Shown here: positions 13,716 through 19,934 of the stretch, one piece after another
How the letters are laid out: the number at the start of each line of letters is the position of its first letter
Numbering within the stretch: position 1 is the stretch's first letter
DNA from: Candidatus Nomurabacteria bacterium RIFCSPLOWO2_02_FULL_42_17
GTDB lineage: Bacteria; Patescibacteriota; Minisyncoccia; Phycocordibacterales; MFVN01
DNA: 19,934 bases
Direction: 5' to 3'
NCBI GenBank assembly: GCA_001786095.1
Contig: MFVN01000034.1
Coordinates: 1-19,934 of the forward strand
Notes under the pieces: generated by a model
Databases searched by the model: none
What the model was told of the DNA's origin: nothing
The model's input: the letters and a program-made list of their open reading frames with translations, nothing else
Program-made: the position numbers and the translations under genes

Positions 13716-14518
13716 TTATTGATGGTCAAAAAATCGCGAGTGAAATCAATGAAATTTTACGGAAGAAAACTGTTAATTTAGCGCGTCCGCTTTCCATTGG
13801 ACTTATTTATGCCGGTGTGAATCCGATCATTGATCGCTTTATTGCCGTGAAGAAAAAATTTGGAGAAAAAATAGGGGTGCGAGTTGAAGTTTATCGTTTT
13901 GACGAATCTATTTCCCAAGAGGAATTTTATAAAGAAATTAAAAATATAGTCGGTTATCATGATGGTGTCGTTATACAATTACCTCTTCCTGAACATCTTA
14001 ATCAAACTCAATCTCTTTCTGTCATTCCACCAGAGAAAGATATTGATGTGCTTTCCGCAAAATCTTTGGAAAAATTTATACAAGGCGATTCAAAAATGCG
14101 CCCGCCAGTGGCGGGCGCATGCGAAGAAATTCTTGCGCGGGCAGGCGTGGAACTTATGGGAAAGAAAATAACAGTCATAGGTCAAGGGCGTTTAGTAGGT
14201 ATACCGGTTTTGGCGTGGTTGCGTCGGCGGGGAGTGGAGCCAACTACGGTCGGATTAGATTATAAAGGTCTACCAGAACTTCTTAAAAGGTCTGACATAA
14301 TTATTTCCGGCGCCGGCGCGCCCGGTTTGATAAAACCGGATATGATTAAATCAGGCGTTATAATTTTAGATGCTGGCACAAGCGAATCTTTAGGCAGGGT
14401 TGTAGGCGATGCTGAATTGGCTTGTGCCGAACGCGCCGAAGTTTTTACACCCGTGCCGGGCGGTTTGGGGCCGGTGACCGTTGCCGTTTTATTCCAAAAT
14501 CTTTTTGCTAATTTATGA
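13712..14518 (+). CDS. folD: Methylenetetrahydrofolate dehydrogenase / cyclohydrolase
   Basis: 268 residues, slightly short for the family. FolD interconverts 5,10-methylene-, methenyl- and 10-formyl-THF. K47 (FIAVKKK) is the catalytic lysine and Q89 (VIQLPLPEHL) and the KDID segment (109-112) are the other site residues. The Tyr four residues before the lysine is replaced by F43. The Rossmann motif is TVIGQGRLVGIPV (154-166), and the C-terminal FTPVPGGLGPVTVAVL is intact. The PPVAG stretch at 131-135, where many FolD have PCTPxG, is encoded by an 11-bp-arm palindrome. It overlaps both neighbours by 4 nt (ATGA). Confidence 0.93.
   Translation: MIIDGQKIASEINEILRKKTVNLARPLSIGLIYAGVNPIIDRFIAVKKKFGEKIGVRVEVYRFDESISQEEFYKEIKNIVGYHDGVVIQLPLPEHLNQTQSLSVIPPEKDIDVLSAKSLEKFIQGDSKMRPPVAGACEEILARAGVELMGKKITVIGQGRLVGIPVLAWLRRRGVEPTTVGLDYKGLPELLKRSDIIISGAGAPGLIKPDMIKSGVIILDAGTSESLGRVVGDAELACAERAEVFTPVPGGLGPVTVAVLFQNLFANL
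14096..14120. repeat. GC-rich perfect palindrome inside folD
   Basis: Arms ATGCGCCCGCC (14096-14106) / GGCGGGCGCAT (14110-14120) with loop AGT. It encodes residues 129-137 of FolD. The protein length around it is normal, so it is not a simple insertion. Confidence 0.75.
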
Positions 14519-15090
14519 TTTTAAACGAAACATTATTTCGTGCCTTAAATAATCTGGCGGCGCACAGTCCAGCCTGGAGTACTGTGATAATTTTTTTAGC
14601 TACTACTTTCAGCATCATAGTTATAATTATCACTTTAGTTTTTTTGTTTTGGCACAAAGATCGCTTGCCTGCGTCCCGCCTGCGCGGGCAGGAGGCATCG
14701 GGCATAAATGCTTGGAGTATCTTTCGCCGGCGATTTTCCGAAGTGGCCTTGGTTTCTTCTTCGGCCGGAACGGCTTGGGTTTTAACTAAAATTTTGCAAT
14801 ATATTTTTCATCAACCTAGACCGTTTTTGGCCCTAGAAAATATCAATTTACTTTTCCAACACGGTGGTTTTGATTCTTTTCCGTCCGGCCACGCTACCTT
14901 TTTCGCGGCTTTAGCCACAGCTGTTTTTTTACGTCATCGCCGGGCTGGCGCGTTTTTGTGGATATGTGCTCTTTTAATCGGTTTGGCGCGCGTAGCTTCG
15001 GGCGTGCATTTCCCGTCCGATATTATTGCCGGTTTTGTTTTAGGCGCGACTCTGCCGTTTCTGTGGTCGCGAATTTTCCATTCCAGCTAG
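14515..15090 (+). CDS. PAP2-superfamily membrane phosphatase
   Basis: 191 residues. The three PAP2 motifs are KILQYIFHQPRPF (92-104), PSGH (123-126), and ARVASGVHFPSD (158-169, R159, H165, D169). Helices lie near 22-45, 76-95, 128-140, 147-163 and 168-185. With rodA in the operon, dephosphorylation of undecaprenyl pyrophosphate is the likely job (inference); a phosphatidylglycerophosphate phosphatase is possible. Residues 51-61 (LPASRLRGQEA) come from an inserted REP-4 element in the loop after the first helix, far from the active site. No terminator follows. Confidence 0.88.
   Translation: MILNETLFRALNNLAAHSPAWSTVIIFLATTFSIIVIIITLVFLFWHKDRLPASRLRGQEASGINAWSIFRRRFSEVALVSSSAGTAWVLTKILQYIFHQPRPFLALENINLLFQHGGFDSFPSGHATFFAALATAVFLRHRRAGAFLWICALLIGLARVASGVHFPSDIIAGFVLGATLPFLWSRIFHSS
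14666..14697. repeat. REP-4 compound palindrome inserted in the PAP2 gene
   Basis: Outer arms TGCCT (14666-14670) / AGGCA (14693-14697), inner CCCGC-CTGC-GCGGG. It matches the reverse complement of the rplJ element at 30 of 32 positions. Read in frame. Confidence 0.85.
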
Positions 15091-15105
15091 GCAGAACCTA
15101 ATTAT

Positions 15106-15122
15106 CACAAGTCCGACTTGTG
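15106..15122. repeat. REP-3 palindrome upstream of RAYT 3
   Basis: 17-nt palindrome CACAAGTC-C-GACTTGTG. It recurs inside RAYT 3 and just after it. Confidence 0.85.
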
Positions 15123-15126
15123 TTTC

Positions 15127-15155
15127 TTGTGTTTGAATTATACATTTTATATAAT
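15127..15155 (+). promoter_or_regulatory. Promoter of RAYT 3
   Basis: TTGTGT (15127-15132), 17-bp spacer, TATAAT (15150-15155), 6 nt before the ATG at 15162. The -35 lies 4 nt after the REP. Confidence 0.5.
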
Positions 15156-15161
15156 CTCATT

Positions 15162-15860
15162 ATGTCTAACAGAAAAATTCCCTTTATAGATGGTGAATAT
15201 TATCATATATACAGCAGGGGAAATAGTAAACAGAAAATTTTTTTAAGCAAAGAAGATTACGATTATTTTATCAAATGTCTTTATTGTCGTAATACATATA
15301 AAAGTTTCAGATTTAGAGATGATATTGTAAAGTGGGGCATCAATGCTTTTGATTTTGATCGAGGCGAGATAATAGTGTCTATTGGTGCCTGGGTGCTTAT
15401 GCCAAATCATTTTCATATTTATATTACTACTAATCACAAGTCGGACTTGTGGAAAGAAGAAAAAAAGAGCCGAATTTCTGAATTTATGAGAAAGGTTTTG
15501 ACTGCTTATGTTAAGTATTTCAATGCTAAATATAAAAGAACAGGCGGGCTTTTTGAAGGAAAATTCAAATCTACGCACATAAAAAAAGACAATCAAGCTA
15601 AATACCTTTTTTCTTATATTCATTTGAATCCAATTAAGCTTATTGATTCAAAATGGAAAGAACAGGGAATTAAAAATGTTAAAAAAGCGCTAGATTTTTT
15701 AAATAATTATAAATGGAGTAGTTACCACGATTATATTAATCCTGGCCATAGAAAAGAGTCAAAAATTCTGGATATAAAAAACTTTCCAAAGTATTTTGAC
15801 AAAATAAAAGATTTTAATAGGGAAATAATAAGCTGGTTAAGATATAAAGATCAAATCTAA
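15162..15860 (+). CDS. REP-associated Y1 (HUH) transposase, RAYT 3
   Basis: 232 residues from ATG 15162. The frame is open back to a GTG at 15120, but the ATG is preferred because it follows the -10 box by 6 nt and matches the N termini of the other two. N-terminal GEYYHIYSRGNSKQKIF, HUH motif H83-F-H85 (MPNHFHIYITT), catalytic tyrosine probably Y116 (LTAYVKYFNAKY), then GGLFEGKFKSTHI and SYIHLNPIKLIDSKWKE. It is the closest relative of RAYT 2 but has about nine extra residues after the HUH motif, part of which (92-97, HKSDLW) is encoded by its own REP-3. Key residues are intact. Confidence 0.9.
   Translation: MSNRKIPFIDGEYYHIYSRGNSKQKIFLSKEDYDYFIKCLYCRNTYKSFRFRDDIVKWGINAFDFDRGEIIVSIGAWVLMPNHFHIYITTNHKSDLWKEEKKSRISEFMRKVLTAYVKYFNAKYKRTGGLFEGKFKSTHIKKDNQAKYLFSYIHLNPIKLIDSKWKEQGIKNVKKALDFLNNYKWSSYHDYINPGHRKESKILDIKNFPKYFDKIKDFNREIISWLRYKDQI
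15435..15451. repeat. REP-3 palindrome inside RAYT 3
   Basis: CACAAGTC-G-GACTTGTG, identical arms to the flanking copies, read in frame between the HUH motif and the tyrosine helix. Confidence 0.85.
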
Positions 15861-15865
15861 ATCCC

Positions 15866-15886
15866 GACACAAGTCCGACTTGTGTC
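15866..15886. repeat. REP-3 palindrome downstream of RAYT 3
   Basis: The 17-nt core (15868-15884) is extended here to 10-bp arms (GACACAAGTC / GACTTGTGTC), 5 nt after the stop. Confidence 0.85.
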
Positions 15887-15893
15887 TCAGGGT

Positions 15894-15922
15894 TTGATTT
15901 TTTAGGTTGAAAATGCTAGTTT
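15894..15922 (+). promoter_or_regulatory. Possible secD promoter
   Basis: TTGATT (15894-15899), 17-bp spacer, TAGTTT (15917-15922) with an extended TG. ATG at 15930 follows after 7 nt. The -10 is a poor match, but the spacing agrees with other genes here. Confidence 0.35.
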
Positions 15923-15929
15923 ATATCCA

Positions 15930-17291
15930 ATGACTAAAGTTAGAATAACTACGGTTCTTATATTAATTTTAGGGGTTCTGGCCGGCTATTTTATCTTTGC
16001 TTCCGAGCCGTGGGGCGCCGACGCGCCCGGATCGGTCTGGACGAAGAATCATCCTTTTAAATTAGGTTTAGATCTTTCCGGCGGTTCCCATTTAGTTTAT
16101 CGTGCTGATGTTTCCGAAGTGTCGGCCGGCGATATATCTGATTCTATGTCCGCCGTGCGCGATGTGATTGAACGGCGCGTGAACGCGCTGGGCGTGTCTG
16201 AACCGTTAGTACAAGTGCAATCCGGTGGTTTAGGGGCCGCCGGCGAAGAACGATTAATTGTCGATTTGCCGGGTGTTACGGATGTGCAGGAAGCTCAAGC
16301 CAAGATCGGCCAGACGCCTTTTCTGGAATTTCGTTTAGAAGATCCGGACGCGCCCGCGCCCGAAGCTAAAGTTGGTCCCGATGGTACGGTAACGATAGAT
16401 CAAAATGTTCTTTACGCTCGCTACAAAACAACCGGCCTGTCTGGAAAATATCTTAAGCGCGCGGAGCTTGTTTTTGATCAAAACACTAACGAGCCGACGG
16501 TGTCTTTGCAGTTTAACGATGATGGCTCGAAACTTTTTGCCGAAATTACCAAAGAAAATGTCGGGAAAGTCATAGGTATATTTTTAGATAATGTGCCTAT
16601 TTCTTTGCCGGTCGTGCGGGAGGAAATAAAAGGCGGTAACGCGCAAATCAGTGGCGACTTCGATTCTCTGGAAGCGCGCGAACTTGTGCGTAATTTAAAT
16701 TTTGGTGCCCTGCCGGTAAAAATTGAATTGATTTCCACCCAAACCATCGGCGCGGCTTTGGGCGATCGCGCGGTGGCTGACGGCATGCGCGCCGCGCTTT
16801 TTGGTTTCGCGGCGGTGGCTATTTTCCTTATACTATGGTATCGCTTGCCGGGACTTCTAGCGGTTTTGGCGTTGTGCGTGTATGCGGCGCTGGTACTTAT
16901 GCTTTTCAAATTGATTCCAATAGTTTTGACGGCGGCGGGCGTGGCCGGCTTCATTGTTTCCCTAGGCATTGCCGTGGACGCCAATGTGCTTATTTTCGCG
17001 CGCCTAAAAGAAGAACTGGCGGCTGGCCACGCGCCGGACGAAGCTCTATCCTCCGGTTTTAGTCGCGCTTGGTTTTCCATACGCGATTCAAATTTTTCCA
17101 GTTTGATTACCGCGGCCATTCTTTTCTGGTTTGGAACTTCACTTATTCGCGGTTTCGCCATAACTTTCGGATTAGGGGTATTGGTTTCTCTTTTTTCATC
17201 CATGACCGTGAGTCGATTGTTCTTAATGGCGCTGGGTGTGCGTCGTAACACACGCGCGGTTCAATTGCTTTTTGGCAGTGGCTTTAAATAA
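15930..17291 (+). CDS. secD: Protein translocase subunit SecD
   Basis: 453 residues, shorter than the ~600 of E. coli. SecDF uses the proton gradient to help pull proteins through SecYEG. After the first helix (about 5-23) comes GLDLSGGSHLVY (46-57), then the periplasmic domain with VIERRVNALGVSEPLVQ and the LVRNLNFGALPVKIE motif before the membrane region. The C-terminal part has five helices with SLGIAVDANVLIFARLKEEL, the D-x-N-V-L-I motif of SecD. secF follows after 2 nt. No Shine-Dalgarno sequence is seen. Confidence 0.96.
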   Translation: MTKVRITTVLILILGVLAGYFIFASEPWGADAPGSVWTKNHPFKLGLDLSGGSHLVYRADVSEVSAGDISDSMSAVRDVIERRVNALGVSEPLVQVQSGGLGAAGEERLIVDLPGVTDVQEAQAKIGQTPFLEFRLEDPDAPAPEAKVGPDGTVTIDQNVLYARYKTTGLSGKYLKRAELVFDQNTNEPTVSLQFNDDGSKLFAEITKENVGKVIGIFLDNVPISLPVVREEIKGGNAQISGDFDSLEARELVRNLNFGALPVKIELISTQTIGAALGDRAVADGMRAALFGFAAVAIFLILWYRLPGLLAVLALCVYAALVLMLFKLIPIVLTAAGVAGFIVSLGIAVDANVLIFARLKEELAAGHAPDEALSSGFSRAWFSIRDSNFSSLITAAILFWFGTSLIRGFAITFGLGVLVSLFSSMTVSRLFLMALGVRRNTRAVQLLFGSGFK

Positions 17292-17293
17292 TT

Positions 17294-18184
17294 ATGTTTA
17301 TCATAAATAACAAAAAAATATTTATTACCATCTCGGTGATTTTAGTCATAGTGGCGATTATTTCCATTATTGTTTTTAAACCGGTGCTGGGCGTGGATTT
17401 CCGTGGCGGTTCGCTTTTGGAAATTGAATACACGTCCGCGCGGCCGTATCCGGCCGCGCTTAAAGAAGCGCTTAAATCGTCCGGCCTAGAGCCGACCATA
17501 CAGCCGATGGGGGAGCGCGGTTACATTTTAAAAACTCGCGAACTTACGGAAACCGAGCATCAAAGTTTTCTGCAAACATTAAATTTAAATGGTTCGGCTG
17601 AATTAAAAGAAAAAAGTTTTACTTCCATCGGGCCTTCAGTCGGCAAAGAACTGCGCCGTAAAGCCGTGGTTTCTATGATTGTGGTCATTTTAGCAATCAT
17701 CACTTATATTGCTTATGCTTTCCGCAAAGTTTCACGACAAGTGTCTTCGTGGAAATACGGAATAATTGCCGTGATCGCGCTGGTTCACGATGTCATCATT
17801 CCTTCGGGTATCTTCGCGTGGCTGGCGCATTATTATGGCGCGGAAGTAGATACACTTTTTGTCGTGGCCCTGCTTACGATTTTAGGATTGTCCGTTTCGG
17901 ACACCATTGTGGTTTTTGATCGCATACGCGAGAATTTAAATGAAAAGAAATTTCCGACTTTTGAAGAAACCGTGGGGCGTTCACTGGAGCAGACCTATCA
18001 GCGCTCCATAAACACTTCCGTAACTGTCATTTTAGTTTTATTATCTTTGGTTTTCTTTGGTCCCGAATCAACGAAATATTTTGCCCTAACCCTGACCACC
18101 GGCATGTTCTTCGGCACATACTCATCAATTTTTCTGGCCTCTCCGCTCTTGGTCCTGTGGGCCGAGCGGGGGAGGAAGAAATAA
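17294..18184 (+). CDS. secF: Protein translocase subunit SecF
   Basis: 296 residues, usual length. First helix about 9-27, then GVDFRGGSLLEIEY (33-46), a short periplasmic domain, and five helices with LGLSVSDTIVVFDRIRENL, the SecF signature, and FEETVGRSLEQTYQRSINTS. It is made with SecD as a separate partner. Its last ~15 codons are part of a 63-bp direct repeat that recurs at 18534-18596, after the next gene. Confidence 0.96.
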   Translation: MFIINNKKIFITISVILVIVAIISIIVFKPVLGVDFRGGSLLEIEYTSARPYPAALKEALKSSGLEPTIQPMGERGYILKTRELTETEHQSFLQTLNLNGSAELKEKSFTSIGPSVGKELRRKAVVSMIVVILAIITYIAYAFRKVSRQVSSWKYGIIAVIALVHDVIIPSGIFAWLAHYYGAEVDTLFVVALLTILGLSVSDTIVVFDRIRENLNEKKFPTFEETVGRSLEQTYQRSINTSVTVILVLLSLVFFGPESTKYFALTLTTGMFFGTYSSIFLASPLLVLWAERGRKK

Positions 18185-18201
18185 CCAGTTTGTGGTATAA
18201 T
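18139..18201 (+). repeat. 63-bp direct repeat, copy 1 (end of secF plus promoter)
   Basis: Runs from CTCTCCGCTC to TATAAT and matches 18534-18596 at 61 of 63 positions (differences at 18184 and 18187). It contains the secF stop and an extended -10 box. The spacing between copies is 395 bp. Confidence 0.9.
18193..18201 (+). promoter_or_regulatory. Extended -10 promoter for the 18209 gene
   Basis: TG-G-TATAAT ending 7 nt before the ATG at 18209; no clear -35 box. Confidence 0.5.
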
Positions 18202-18208
18202 ATAAACA

Positions 18209-18523
18209 ATGCTTAAAAAGAATTCTAAAAAAAATAAAGAAAACAATGGGACAAAAAGATATCTCGGAGTTTTACAGGAGTATTATAGAGAAAACTTAAA
18301 GACCATTAGAGATGGCTTTGAGGTTGTTAATATAAAACTAGACTCTAACTCAAAGAAATTAGATTCTCATACGGAAATGATCGCTTCTCTGATGGAAAAT
18401 ATAGAGATTATAAAAATGGATATAGCTTTCCTGAAAGGCGCTTTAAAGCAAAAAGTTGATTATGACGAATTTCGGGTGCTAGAGAGACGGCTTTCTTTAG
18501 TAGAATCTAAACTTAGACGCTAA
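18209..18523 (+). CDS. 104-aa coiled-coil protein, unknown function
   Basis: 104 residues, highly charged, no membrane segment and no cysteine. A basic start (MLKKNSKKNKENN) is followed by almost continuous helix with heptads from about 19 to 104 (VVNIKLDSNSKKLDSHTEMI, then LERRLSLVESKLRR). Small proteins of this type are frequent in Parcubacteria. Its base composition (AT-rich) differs from secF and lemA, and it lies exactly between two copies of the secF 3' end, which suggests it arrived as a unit. An antitoxin or partner-binding role cannot be decided from sequence. Confidence 0.65.
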   Translation: MLKKNSKKNKENNGTKRYLGVLQEYYRENLKTIRDGFEVVNIKLDSNSKKLDSHTEMIASLMENIEIIKMDIAFLKGALKQKVDYDEFRVLERRLSLVESKLRR

Positions 18524-18533
18524 CAGTAGTATA

Positions 18534-18596
18534 CTCTCCGCTCTTGGTCCTGTGGGCCGAGCGGGGGAGGAAGAAATAGCCGGTTTGTGGTATAAT
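18534..18596 (+). repeat. 63-bp direct repeat, copy 2 (orphan secF 3' end upstream of lemA)
   Basis: Carries the last secF codons with a TAG in place of TAA, but no secF gene in front. It ends in TG-G-TATAAT, which probably drives lemA. Confidence 0.9.
18588..18596 (+). promoter_or_regulatory. Extended -10 promoter for lemA
   Basis: TG-G-TATAAT in repeat copy 2, 31 nt before the lemA ATG; a leader of about 25 nt would result, with no Shine-Dalgarno sequence. Confidence 0.5.
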
Positions 18597-18627
18597 TAGG
18601 GCGTTATAAATTAATAAATTAAACACT

Positions 18628-19188
18628 ATGTCTACATTTTTTTGGGTTGTTTTGGGTGTATTAGCGGTTATTATTCTATGGTTTGTTGGTGGATACAACC
18701 GTTTTATCAGATTGATTACCAGAACTAAAGAGGCCTGGGCGGATATTGAGGTGCAGATGAAGCGTCGGTATGATTTGATTCCTAATCTAGTCAATTCGGT
18801 CAAGGGCTACGCTACTCATGAAAAAACAGCGTTTGAAAATGTGACCAAAGCCCGCGCCGCGGCGATGGGGGCGCAAAGTATGACCGATCACGCAAAATCT
18901 GAAAATATGCTTACCGGAGCCCTGAAGTCGCTTTTCGCGGTTTCCGAGGCATATCCGGACCTTAAGGCAAACCAAAACTTCCTGCATCTTCAACAGGAAC
19001 TTTCTGACACCGAAAATAAAATTCAGGCCGCGCGACGGTTCTATAACGGCAATGTCCGCGACCTGAACATCAGCGTTGATTCATTTCCATCCAATATCAT
19101 CGCCGGAATGTTTAAATTCCAGAAAAAAGAATTCTTTGACATTCCAGACGAATCTCCCGCCCAAAAACCGGTGGAAGTGAGGTTTTAG
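18628..19188 (+). CDS. lemA: LemA family protein
   Basis: 186 residues, usual length. One N-terminal helix (about 3-22) anchors a helical bundle. The family motifs are clear: YNRFIRLITRTKEAWADIEVQMKRR, in which the motif YDLIPNLVNSVKGYA follows directly, and later LKANQNFLHLQQELSDTENK, ARRFYNGNVRDLN and FPSNIIA. LemA proteins are widespread but their role is unclear; links to membrane stress and peptidase partners are known for some. It forms a run with the next two membrane or exported proteins (8-nt and 3-nt gaps). Confidence 0.95.
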   Translation: MSTFFWVVLGVLAVIILWFVGGYNRFIRLITRTKEAWADIEVQMKRRYDLIPNLVNSVKGYATHEKTAFENVTKARAAAMGAQSMTDHAKSENMLTGALKSLFAVSEAYPDLKANQNFLHLQQELSDTENKIQAARRFYNGNVRDLNISVDSFPSNIIAGMFKFQKKEFFDIPDESPAQKPVEVRF

Positions 19189-19196
19189 AAAATAAT

Positions 19197-19607
19197 ATGA
19201 ATGAAATAATTTTTCCACAATCCAGAATAAAGTTTTTGATAATATTAATTTTGGGTAGTTTATTATTTACATATTTATTTGCAATACCTCGTTTTATTTT
19301 GTTAATTCCCTATAGTTTTTTAATTATCACTTTTGTTTTTTTAGTTTTGATGTTTTTAACTTTCTTTTTTTACAGAAAATTGAAAAAAGGTAAACAGGTT
19401 GGTATAAAATTTCTCTTTCTCCTTTGCATTATTTTATTGATTTTTAATGTAGATTTATTTATTCGTCTTTATAACATAGAATCTTTTTTACCGGGAGCTA
19501 ACTTTTTTATGCTTTTTATGTTTGGATTGCCCCTAGCTGGAGTCAATTTAGTTATTTTAAAAAAATTATATTTTTTAAGAAAACATCCATTTTTTAATAA
19601 AAAATAA
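19197..19607 (+). CDS. Multi-pass membrane protein, unknown
   Basis: 136 residues, four hydrophobic helices (about 11-29, 31-58, 67-87, 100-121) and basic loops (YRKLKKGKQVG, the C-terminal KKLYFLRKHPFFNKK). Very AT-rich, unlike lemA. It starts 8 nt after the lemA stop and ends 3 nt before the next ATG, so it is likely part of the same transcript. No family recognised. Confidence 0.65.
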   Translation: MNEIIFPQSRIKFLIILILGSLLFTYLFAIPRFILLIPYSFLIITFVFLVLMFLTFFFYRKLKKGKQVGIKFLFLLCIILLIFNVDLFIRLYNIESFLPGANFFMLFMFGLPLAGVNLVILKKLYFLRKHPFFNKK

Positions 19608-19610
19608 TTT

Positions 19611-19934
19611 ATGAAAAATAAAATAATAATCTTGCTTCTCATGGTCGCGATAGCTATTCTCGCATACTTCGCTTTTATAAAGCCCCAAAATACGAATGAT
19701 AATTCTCAAATCCCGGCGGGGGATACGGCGAATAAAAAAGATAATTTAGAGATTCTTGGGAACAAAAATGATCTTGTTTCATTTTCGATTGTCCCCGGAG
19801 AAAAAGTTTCCGGTGTACGAAATGTAACTGGTTCAGTTCAGGGTGGATATTTCTTTGAGGGCAACATTATAATTAATATTTTAGACGCAGATAAAAATCC
19901 TCTGCCTTATGGTCCCGGCTACGCTCAAGCGACA
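19611..19934 (+). CDS. Gmad2-domain exported protein (3' end outside window)
   Basis: 108 codons are visible, open to the window end. The start MKNKIIILLLMVAIAILAYF is a signal or anchor helix, followed by an Asn/Asp-rich linker and, from about residue 56, VSFSIVPGEKVSGVRNVTGS then GGYFFEGNIIINILDADKNPL. This P-G-x-x-VSG ... F-x-F/E-x-x-x-x-x-I-x-D pattern is that of Gmad2 immunoglobulin-like domains. Such proteins are often in Parcubacteria with a second sporulation-type domain. It is probably a cell-surface protein; the rest is missing. Confidence 0.7.
   Translation, partial: MKNKIIILLLMVAIAILAYFAFIKPQNTNDNSQIPAGDTANKKDNLEILGNKNDLVSFSIVPGEKVSGVRNVTGSVQGGYFFEGNIIINILDADKNPLPYGPGYAQAT

Noticed and set aside
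12570-14518. Recoding of UGA to glycine, as in some CPR lineages
   Set aside because: rodA and folD end in TGA exactly at their 4-nt overlaps with the next gene and at normal family length.
15120-15161. GTG at 15120 as the start of RAYT 3
   Set aside because: It would lie inside the REP and upstream of the promoter's -10 box; the ATG at 15162 matches the family N terminus.
15106-15884. Evenly repeated palindromes as a possible CRISPR array
   Set aside because: Copies are hundreds of bases apart, are short palindromes, and lie around and in a transposase gene; they are REPs.
16478-17251. A 257-codon frame on the minus strand opposite secD
   Set aside because: It mirrors secD codons and is rich in Ser/Lys/Arg without any motif; secD is certain on the other strand.

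Overview
The window looks like a piece of a Candidate Phyla Radiation (Patescibacteria, probably Parcubacteria-like) genome. This is inferred from several things seen together: a 23S rRNA gene interrupted by group I introns, no 16S gene next to it, short membrane-anchored proteins of unknown function, a Thr-rich surface protein ending in a peptidoglycan-binding domain, almost no Shine-Dalgarno sequences, -10 boxes only 6-9 nt before start codons, and three REP-associated (Y1, HUH) transposase genes in 20 kb. TGA is used as a stop (rodA, folD and others), so this is not a UGA-recoding lineage. All genes are on the + strand.

Layout. 1-1502: the end of a secreted peptidoglycan-binding protein and a small membrane protein. 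1543-2357: RAYT transposase 1 with its own palindromes. 2373-5027: a 51-aa membrane ORF, an L10 leader with an attenuator, rplJ-rplL, a winged-helix protein and an MscS-like membrane protein. 5092-6909: RAYT 2 with its own palindromes, a Cys/Pro-rich membrane protein and a small broken ORF. 6933-7217: terminator, strong promoter and leader of the rRNA operon. 7218-11715: 23S (about 4.3 kb with two introns) and 5S. 11785-15090: a tightly overlapping operon of a membrane protein, rodA/ftsW, folD and a PAP2 phosphatase. 15106-15886: RAYT 3 with its own palindromes. 15930-19934: secD-secF, a small coiled-coil gene between 63-bp direct repeats, lemA, a membrane protein and a Gmad2-domain protein cut by the window end.

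Most notable: (1) the second 23S intron (L2593 site, 10731-11215) carries a tRNA-Glu-like cloverleaf in its P6 extension. The acceptor, D and T arms are near perfect, but the anticodon arm is a long hairpin without a normal 7-nt loop. (2) The first intron (L1951 site, 9373-10086) encodes a LAGLIDADG endonuclease. (3) Each of the three transposases has a private palindrome family that flanks it, lies inside its own coding sequence (RAYT 1 and 3) or forms its stop codon (RAYT 1 and 2), and in two cases supplies the -35 box. (4) A fourth palindromic element sits in frame, in opposite orientations, inside rplJ and the PAP2 gene. (5) A 395-bp unit holding a small gene is bounded by copies of the secF 3' end.

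The genes form housekeeping blocks (ribosomal stalk, large-subunit rRNA, cell-wall lipid cycle and elongation, protein export) with small selfish elements between and within them. All assignments are from reading the sequence and knowledge of families; no database search was run.
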